Assembly: GCA_902475825.1 (NCBI GenBank) | Contig: CABSBA010000009.1 | Location: 1-18,522, forward strand | Source: an uncultured Collinsella sp. | GTDB taxonomy: Bacteria; Actinomycetota; Coriobacteriia; Coriobacteriales; Coriobacteriaceae | Direction of reading: 5' to 3' | DNA length: 18,522 bases | Shown here: piece by piece, positions 13,915 through 18,522 of the stretch | How the letters are laid out: the number at the start of each line of letters is the position of its first letter | How positions within the stretch are numbered: the stretch's first letter is position 1 | Notes under the pieces: generated by a model | What the model saw: the letters and a program-made list of their open reading frames with translations, nothing else | Database searches by the model: none | What the model was told of the DNA's origin: nothing | Position numbers and translations under genes: made by a program

Positions 13915-14949
13915 ATGCAACTGGCAAATATCGTACGCGAGCGCTGGAAAGGCGTCTTGTTCTGCCTGATCATCGCCATTCCCGCGACGTTGCTCGGCAA
14001 ACAAATTGAGGTGGTCGGCGGTCCGGTATTTGCCATTCTCTTTGGCATGGTCCTGGCGCTCGTCTTTCCCAAGAATCGTCGCGAACAACTCGCTGCCGGT
14101 GTTACCTATACGTCCAAAAAAGTCTTGCAGTACGCGGTTATCCTGCTTGGCTTTGGCATGAACCTCTCGCAGATTCTGTCCAAAGGCGCCCAGTCGCTGC
14201 CGATTATTGTGGCGACGATCTCGACCTCGCTTGTCATCGCCTTCGTGCTCTGCCGCGTTATGAACGTGCCGGGCAAGATCGCGACGCTTGTGGGTGTGGG
14301 CTCGTCGATTTGCGGCGGTTCGGCCATCGCTGCGACCGCGCCCGTCATCGATGCCGACGATCGCGAGATTGCCCAAGCCATTTCGGTCATCTTCCTGTTT
14401 AACGTTATCGCGGCGCTCGTGTTTCCGACGCTCGGCGGCATGCTCGGGCTGACCAACGAGGGCTTTGGCCTGTTTGCCGGCACCGCCATCAACGACACCT
14501 CGTCGGTAACGGCTGCGGCGAGCGCCTGGGACAGCATGCATCCCGGCGCCAATGTGCTCGAAAGCGCCACAGTGGTCAAGCTCACCAGGACGTTGGCCAT
14601 TATTCCCATTACGTTGGCTCTCGCATGCTGGCAGATGCATCTGGCGCGCAAGGCCGGCGGCGACGCCAAAAGCACGTTCTCGCTTAAACGTGCGTTTCCC
14701 ATGTTTGTGTTGTTCTTTGTGCTGGCGAGCGTGATCACCACGGTGCTTCAGCTTCCCGCGTCCATTACGGCGCCCATCAAGGAGTTGTCGAAGTTCTTTA
14801 TTGTTATGGCCATGGCGGCTATTGGTTTTAATACCGATATCGTCGAGCTGGTCAAAAAGGGCGGCAAACCCATCGCGTTGGGCTTTTGCTGCTGGATTGG
14901 CATTGCATGCATGAGTTTGGGAATGCAGCACGTGCTGGGAATCTGGTAG
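13915..14949 (+). CDS. YeiH/PSE-family putative sulfate exporter
   Basis: A 344-aa integral membrane protein of the UPF0324 (YeiH) family with roughly ten hydrophobic segments spread through its length. Family signatures include GGPVFAILFGMVLAL, LLGFGMNLSQIL, GVGSSICGGSAIAATAP (about 122-138) and AGTAINDTSSVTAAA (about 182-196). Family members are proposed to export sulfate or related sulfur oxyanions released by sulfonate or cysteine breakdown; direct proof is sparse. AGAAGGA lies 7 nt upstream of the ATG. The divergent GntR/FCD gene is the probable regulator. A long hairpin region follows 46 nt after the stop. Confidence 0.9.
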   Translation: MQLANIVRERWKGVLFCLIIAIPATLLGKQIEVVGGPVFAILFGMVLALVFPKNRREQLAAGVTYTSKKVLQYAVILLGFGMNLSQILSKGAQSLPIIVATISTSLVIAFVLCRVMNVPGKIATLVGVGSSICGGSAIAATAPVIDADDREIAQAISVIFLFNVIAALVFPTLGGMLGLTNEGFGLFAGTAINDTSSVTAAASAWDSMHPGANVLESATVVKLTRTLAIIPITLALACWQMHLARKAGGDAKSTFSLKRAFPMFVLFFVLASVITTVLQLPASITAPIKELSKFFIVMAMAAIGFNTDIVELVKKGGKPIALGFCCWIGIACMSLGMQHVLGIW

Positions 14950-14995
14950 AGAAGTAGCTGATTTGCGTGTTGCGTGCTGGCGAGCGCATTCTCAC

Positions 14996-15090
14996 GGTGG
15001 AGCGATAGGAGCTCTTGCGGGTATGGCTTGTCCGCAGGTTGATAGGTCCCGAAGAGCTCTTATCGCCCCGCCAGGATGGCGATGCGGGGC
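14996..15090. other. long imperfect hairpin with competing downstream stem
   Basis: Arms 15002-15021 and 15048-15066 match at all but one position and one bulged base, and weaker pairing extends to 14996/15072. A small inner hairpin, TGCGG (15016-15020) / CCGCA (15032-15036), sits within. GCCCCGC (15065-15071) can instead pair with GCGGGGC (15084-15090), which would disrupt the base of the first stem. No T-run follows. This fills most of the 266-nt gap between the exporter and the Fis-type regulator. It may be a structured RNA, a terminator or a mobile-element remnant. Confidence 0.5.
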
Positions 15091-15124
15091 AATTCATATA
15101 CTCGCAGGACGGCGACTTTTGCCC

Positions 15125-15179
15125 TATAGTGTTTGGTGAGTAATATCGTTCAATTTTGAAACATTCGGTCGTGCGACCG
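15125..15179 (+). promoter_or_regulatory. possible promoter and palindromic operator of the Fis-type regulator
   Basis: A -10-like TATAGT (15125-15130) has no good -35 partner. Downstream, CGGTCG-TG-CGACCG (15166-15179) is a perfect palindrome, followed by CGGCG...CGCCG (15181-15199). Both lie in the leader of the next gene, 37 nt and 17 nt before its start, so they fit an operator, possibly autoregulatory. Confidence 0.4.
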
Positions 15180-15215
15180 TCGGCGGTTGCACGTCGCCGC
15201 GGACAGGGGCAAATC

Positions 15216-16433
15216 ATGGATAGCGATGCCAAGCTGCAGATTCTGATTGAGGCATTGTCCGCAGCCGGAGCATCGGCGCTGGCAATCGACGAGCGCGGTG
15301 GCGTTGTGATCTCGACTATGAGTGACGCGGCGCTCGAGCAGGATATCGCTGCTTTTGTTTCCGAGCGTCTCGCTCGCGTGGGCGATGGAGCGCGCCTGGT
15401 GATGGGCCACGAGGGCGTGCGGTTGAGCTTGACGGTGCGCCCGACGGCCAAGGAGCGCGGAGCGCTTTGGGTGGTCGTGGCGCATGAGGTGCGCGCCGCT
15501 GCGACGCATGCGGGCATCGAGTGGCTCAATGCCGACGAAGTTGAGGCTCGCTACGCGTCGAGCACGTACGGCATCGTCGAAGACGCGGCGGCGGTCGCTG
15601 CCCCCGTACGGGAGAGCTATGCGCGTGGGGTGCCCCTTATGCTCGAGGGCGAGCTGGGCGCGGGGAAGGATCAGATTGCAAGACGCCTGTACCTGGATGG
15701 ACCCTATGCCGATCAGCCCTTTGTGTCCGTTGCGCTCGATGAGCTTACGGATCGCGGCTGGCGCCATCTGCTCAAAAGTTCCGAATCGCCGCTATTCCAA
15801 ACGGGGCTGACACTTTGCATGGGCGGCTGGCATGCTGTTGGCCCCCAACGTCTGCGCGAGCTCGTGTCCGCAATGATCGACACGGCGCTCGCAACTCGTT
15901 GCCATGTGGTGTTGACGGCAAACGATATGCCGGGCGGCGGCGAAAGCGATCAGGCTGCTTTTGTAACCGAGCGCTTGGCATGTGCAGTGAGTGTGGCGCC
16001 GGCGATTGCCGAGCAGAACGGCGCGTCGGAAAAGGTTGCGCGCTATCTGGGGTATCTGGCAGATATGTTTAAGACGGGTGCCCCCATGTTGTCCGCCGCC
16101 GCGGCAGAGACGCTCGATGCGTACCGTTGGCCCCGCAATTACCTGCAGCTGCGTGAAGTCTCTGAACGACTCTATATATTAGTGGGGGCTGGAACGGTGG
16201 AGCGTGCCGTGGCGAAAGAGGTGCTTGCCCAGGAGGACGTTATCAAGACCGCGACCTTTGGCGCCCCGGCGCTCGAAAGCGATTTGTACATCTTGCGTCC
16301 CCTGGCCGATACCGAGCGCGATGTCGCACGGTTGGTTCTGCAGCACCTTCACGGCAACAGGACACGTGCGGCAGAGGTGCTCGGTATAAGCCGCACGACT
16401 TTATGGCGCCTGCTGAAGGACAACGACCGCTGA
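15216..16433 (+). CDS. NtrC-like regulator with degenerate AAA+ domain and Fis-type HTH
   Basis: A 405-aa probable transcription factor. Residues 1-100 form an N-terminal sensor-like region of unknown type. An AAA+ region follows (about 115-325), with a P-loop-like GELGAGKD (145-152) and a WPRNYLQLREV segment (305-315) equivalent to the sensor II WPGNVREL motif. The Walker B acid pair is missing (LTLCMGGWHAV at 198-208 in place of LFLDE) and there is no GAFTGA loop, so it cannot be a standard sigma54 activator. The C-terminus is a Fis-type HTH, NRTRAAEVLGISRTTLWRLL (381-400). ACAGGGG lies 6 nt before the ATG; an upstream in-frame TTG at 15156 would read through the palindrome. Targets unknown; the exporter gene lies upstream. 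Confidence 0.8.
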   Translation: MDSDAKLQILIEALSAAGASALAIDERGGVVISTMSDAALEQDIAAFVSERLARVGDGARLVMGHEGVRLSLTVRPTAKERGALWVVVAHEVRAAATHAGIEWLNADEVEARYASSTYGIVEDAAAVAAPVRESYARGVPLMLEGELGAGKDQIARRLYLDGPYADQPFVSVALDELTDRGWRHLLKSSESPLFQTGLTLCMGGWHAVGPQRLRELVSAMIDTALATRCHVVLTANDMPGGGESDQAAFVTERLACAVSVAPAIAEQNGASEKVARYLGYLADMFKTGAPMLSAAAAETLDAYRWPRNYLQLREVSERLYILVGAGTVERAVAKEVLAQEDVIKTATFGAPALESDLYILRPLADTERDVARLVLQHLHGNRTRAAEVLGISRTTLWRLLKDNDR

Positions 16434-16443
16434 GCGAGGCGCC

Positions 16444-16472
16444 GTGACCGCGTGCGGCGCGTGTGATACAGT
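16444..16472 (+). promoter_or_regulatory. extended -10 promoter
   Basis: A -35 box GTGACC (16444-16449), a 17-nt spacer and TACAGT (16467-16472) preceded by TGA (an extended -10). The predicted start near 16479 lies downstream of the in-frame GTG at 16463, which supports the ATG at 16517 for the next gene. Confidence 0.55.
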
Positions 16473-16516
16473 CCAAAGAAGCATTGTTTCGATTGTGTTA
16501 CGGCGTGCGGGGGAGT

Positions 16517-17092
16517 ATGGCGGAGACTTCAAAAACGAACCGAACAAAGCGAAGTGCGGCGCCGGTCGGCCGGCGTACGACTTCGCGGACGTGGGGCAAA
16601 AGCGCCTCGGGGTTCGACGGCTCGTTCAAGCGCACAAAATATGGCTATCCTTCGGCAAGCGCTCGCTTGGCCATGCAGGCCGAGTCCTCGTTGTGGGGAC
16701 GAAGGCGCGTGGTGGGCTCAAAGCTCAAGCACGATGGAACGCTTGGCTACATTAGCCGCGGTGCTGCCCGCCGTAGCGGCCTCAATCCTGCAGGCTGGCA
16801 TCGTTACGTGCCGATCGTGGTCGTTGCCGCGATAATCGTCATCGCGCTCGCGGCGCTCGGATATGCCGGCGACGGCGCGAGTCTGGGCGCGATGTTCAAA
16901 TCGCCTGAACTTGCGCATGCTGGCACGGAGCTTGTTGAAGGCGCACAAGACCAGACGGGTGTGGCGCCCCAGCGCGGTATGGTCGCAGCTGCTGCCACCA
17001 TTGCCGATGCTCAAAAGGACGAAGGCGGGCAAAGCGACGACGCCGATGCGAGTCAGACGAGCGAAACGGCAACAACTCCATCGGCAAGATAA
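16517..17092 (+). CDS. hypothetical single-pass membrane protein
   Basis: A 191-aa protein I do not recognise. The first ~95 residues are strongly basic and Ser/Gly-rich, with many Arg and Lys (RTKRSAAPVGRRTTSRTWGK region, then SLWGRRRVVGSK). One clear membrane segment follows (YVPIVVVAAIIVIALAALGY, about 98-117). The ~70-residue tail is acidic and Ala/Thr/Ser-rich, with no fold evident. By the positive-inside rule the basic part is cytoplasmic and the tail external. The ATG is preceded by GGGGGAG almost abutting it, closer than usual. It has its own promoter and a hairpin after the stop. Coding is supported by the clean membrane segment; function is unknown. Confidence 0.7.
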   Translation: MAETSKTNRTKRSAAPVGRRTTSRTWGKSASGFDGSFKRTKYGYPSASARLAMQAESSLWGRRRVVGSKLKHDGTLGYISRGAARRSGLNPAGWHRYVPIVVVAAIIVIALAALGYAGDGASLGAMFKSPELAHAGTELVEGAQDQTGVAPQRGMVAAAATIADAQKDEGGQSDDADASQTSETATTPSAR

Positions 17093-17211
17093 GTTGCGAG
17101 TGGGGCAGCAAATATGGGACGGGGCCTTTAAGCTGCCCAAGACGGTGGCTCACTCGATGTCAGGCACCAACAGCGAGCGGGCCGCATTTGCGTCAAGGTG
17201 ACGTGAAATGA

Positions 17212-17240
17212 GAGGGCGCTGACCTTTTGGTCGCGCCCTC
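17212..17240. terminator. hairpin between convergent genes
   Basis: A perfect 8-bp stem, GAGGGCGC (17212-17219) / GCGCCCTC (17233-17240), encloses GACC-TTTT-GGTC after a single bulged T. No T-run follows on the plus strand; TCATTTC follows on the minus strand. It lies between the membrane-protein gene and the convergent nitroreductase gene and probably ends both transcripts. Nothing coding is seen in 17093-17301. Confidence 0.65.
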
Positions 17241-17291
17241 GAAATTGAACGTCAGATTGGCGTGAATGCGGCTCGCGCAGCGTCAACGGGT

Positions 17292-17313
17292 CCGCCGTTC
17301 GTTAGAACGGCGG
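17292..17313 (-). other. hairpin with the nitroreductase stop codon in its loop
   Basis: CCGCCGTTC (17292-17300) and GAACGGCGG (17305-17313) form a perfect 9-bp stem. The 4-nt loop, TAAC on the minus strand, contains the stop codon of the nitroreductase gene. The last three sense codons form one arm. Confidence 0.7.
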
Positions 17314-17829
17314 AACATACACCACGTTGTCGCGGCGAGGCTTGGCCTCGGGAAGCACGTCCTCGGCGTAGCCCAGAATGCAGTTGCCCACACCGCGCAG
17401 GCTTCCGTCGGCGGGCAGGCCCCAGCTGGCCAGCAGTTCCAGGCCCTCGGGCGAATCGAAAACCTCGTGGGCGCGATGAATCCAGCACGAATCGACGCCC
17501 AGCGCATAGGCTGCGTTAAGCAGGTTGCCCATGGCGAGCGAGCCGTCTTCCAGGTGCGTGGGCACGCTGCGGTCGACGAGCACTACCACAACAGTCTTGG
17601 CCCCGTAGAAGGGATCGCCGTTGCTGCCCATGACTTGCGCATTGAGCTGCGAGAGACACTTGACGGTCGCGGGGTCGGTGACGGCGACGAACGTGACCGG
17701 CTGACGTCCCATGCCGCTCGGCGCGTACTGGCCTGCCTCGATAATGCGTGCGAGCTTTTCTGCCTCGACGGGGCGATCGCTGTAGTTGCGGCAGCTACGG
17801 CGATGGATGAGCGCTTCGATGGTCTCCAT
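17302..17829 (-). CDS. nitroreductase-family FMN-dependent oxidoreductase
   Basis: A 175-aa flavoenzyme of the nitroreductase fold, which as a dimer uses FMN and NAD(P)H to reduce nitro compounds, quinones or similar acceptors. Family features: IHRRSCRNYSDRPV near the N-terminus (FMN phosphate contact), EAGQYAPSGMGRQP (about 32-45), AAYALGVDSCWIH in the middle and GVGNCILGYA near the C-terminus. It belongs to the short subgroup. The start is set by AGGAGA, 4 nt before the ATG at 17829; the open frame continues to 18369 but that part has no family similarity and overlaps the next gene antisense. The true substrate cannot be told. Confidence 0.9.
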   Translation of the reverse strand: METIEALIHRRSCRNYSDRPVEAEKLARIIEAGQYAPSGMGRQPVTFVAVTDPATVKCLSQLNAQVMGSNGDPFYGAKTVVVVLVDRSVPTHLEDGSLAMGNLLNAAYALGVDSCWIHRAHEVFDSPEGLELLASWGLPADGSLRGVGNCILGYAEDVLPEAKPRRDNVVYVPPF

Positions 17830-18045
17830 GGGTTCTCCTAGCGATGACGTTGCAGATGCTCCGTTCTTACCCGTCGTGCCGTAGCCGTAATCGCGCAGAG
17901 GGCCCAAACAGCAATAGCCACCAATCGGAAAAGTCGGCTTGCATAAAACTGCGGCAAGAATGTGAGAAGCTAATGAGATGGTTAAACGTTTTATCCCGTC
18001 TACCCTGCGGTTTTTTACCACTTGCCTAAAACATGGGCGCATATC

Positions 18046-18089
18046 CATTGATAAAGGTTTTACTAAAGGGGTACCAACGTTTATCAATG
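18046..18089 (+). promoter_or_regulatory. inverted repeat and possible promoter upstream of small gene
   Basis: CATTGATAAA (18046-18055) and TTTATCAATG (18080-18089) are perfect inverted repeats 24 nt apart. A possible -35 TTTACT (18059-18064) and -10 TATCAA (18082-18087), 17 nt apart, fall within it, so the repeats would flank and overlap the promoter, like an operator pair. A related AACGTTTTATC lies at 17985-17995. The remainder of 17830-18045 shows no gene I can support. Confidence 0.5.
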
Positions 18090-18123
18090 CGCTGTGGTGG
18101 CGCTGGGCCAGGAGGTAACTATC

Positions 18124-18414
18124 ATGTTCCAGGCTGGAGATGTCGTCGAGACTGACTTCGAAGGATTTCTGAAGCTGCTGCGTTCCAAGACGCGCGCTTT
18201 CGTGTCGATCAACGATCACGAGTACTACATCACGCACACCGATGGCTATTGGCGTGTTCAGGATTGCGAGGCCCTCAACGATAAGGGCCACTTTACTGAT
18301 TGCTCTGAGCTGGTCAACACGGTCTGCGAGGTCGTCGAGCTGCCTTGGATCTGCGGCAAGAGCCTGCACGACAGCTTTGCGGGCGCAACGGTCTACGAGG
18401 CCGTCGCTGCCTAA
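18124..18414 (+). CDS. small acidic protein of unknown function
   Basis: A 96-aa soluble, acidic protein (MFQAGDVVETDFEGFLKLL...), Cys- and aromatic-containing, with no signal peptide or membrane segment. Alternating hydrophobic residues (RAFVSINDHEYYITHTDGYWRVQDCE) suggest beta-strands in the middle. AGGAGGT (18110-18116) lies 7 nt before the ATG, close to an ideal ribosome site, and a strong terminator follows 28 nt after the stop, so it is very likely a real monocistronic gene, possibly well expressed. I cannot assign a family. Its four cysteines (residues 57, 70, 78 and 86 or close) might bind metal, but this is not evident from spacing. Confidence 0.8.
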   Translation: MFQAGDVVETDFEGFLKLLRSKTRAFVSINDHEYYITHTDGYWRVQDCEALNDKGHFTDCSELVNTVCEVVELPWICGKSLHDSFAGATVYEAVAA

Positions 18415-18441
18415 CGGGCAAATACATCGCTATTCTCGCGT

Positions 18442-18477
18442 GACCGCCGGCGCCGCCCCCGCGCCGGCGGTCTTTTT
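18442..18477 (+). terminator. strong intrinsic terminator
   Basis: A perfect 12-bp GC-rich stem (18442-18453 with 18461-18472), a 7-nt loop, then five T. Confidence 0.95.
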
Positions 18478-18522
18478 CTATCGATATGCAATGTAGAGCC
18501 GACCATATATATCGAGCTTATT

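Noticed and set aside
13831..14931. 366-residue open frame on the minus strand opposite the exporter
   Set aside because: Antisense shadow; the plus-strand YeiH family motifs are unambiguous.
15023..15139. 38-codon ORF within the long hairpin
   Set aside because: No ribosome site, and the frame is dictated by the hairpin sequence.
15216..16433. Standard sigma54-dependent activator
   Set aside because: GAFTGA and the Walker B acids are missing.
17830..18369. N-terminal extension of the nitroreductase to 355 residues
   Set aside because: The family start and ribosome site are at 17829; the extension is antisense to the 18124 gene and lacks family motifs.
1..18522. tRNA, rRNA, CRISPR array, prophage or insertion sequence
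   Set aside because: No cloverleaf, rRNA signature, regular spacer array, integrase or transposase was seen. The dispersed hairpins are the only repeat elements noted.

Overview
The window is GC-rich bacterial chromosome, densely coded on both strands. It looks like a gut actinobacterium of the Coriobacteriia, most like Collinsella. That placement is inferred from codon bias, the Tat-dependent lipoprotein binding proteins, the divergent EF-G-like protein and the short dispersed hairpin repeats. There are no rRNA or tRNA genes, prophage, transposase or CRISPR array. I count 15 protein-coding genes, none visibly broken.

Layout. (1) 94-2507 is a complete polar amino acid ABC importer operon: Tat lipoprotein, permease and ATPase with overlapping genes, a good promoter with an operator-like palindrome, and a strong terminator. 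(2) 2636-4889 holds a translation factor related to EF-G whose GTPase motifs are eroded. (3) 4946-5929 (minus) is an exported EndA-type nuclease. (4) 6133-7829 is a divergent pair, larE (minus) and a beta-phosphoglucomutase-like HAD phosphatase (plus). (5) 7943-9055 (minus) is a LacI-family regulator with a possible autoregulatory operator. (6) 9301-10863 is a second amino acid binding protein plus permease with no ATPase of its own. (7) 11059-12906 is glmS, which makes glucosamine-6-phosphate for cell-wall synthesis. (8) 13020-14949 is a divergent GntR/FCD regulator and YeiH-type exporter. (9) 15216-16433 is a degenerate NtrC-like AAA+/Fis regulator. (10) 16517-17092 is an orphan single-pass membrane protein, 17302-17829 (minus) a nitroreductase, and 18124-18414 a small conserved-looking unknown protein with a strong terminator.

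The least ordinary content is (a) the EF-G paralogue, which keeps a normal domain IV but has altered G2-G5 motifs; (b) two families of dispersed hairpin repeats, one with three 54-nt copies, two of which begin exactly at a gene's stop codon; (c) the regulator with a P-loop but no Walker B acid or GAFTGA loop; and (d) several unexplained structured intergenic regions, chiefly 14996-15090, 10924-11025 and 2636-2723. I did not find a clear new multi-gene system. The two importers probably work together: the second lacks an ATPase and may borrow the one at 1682-2446.
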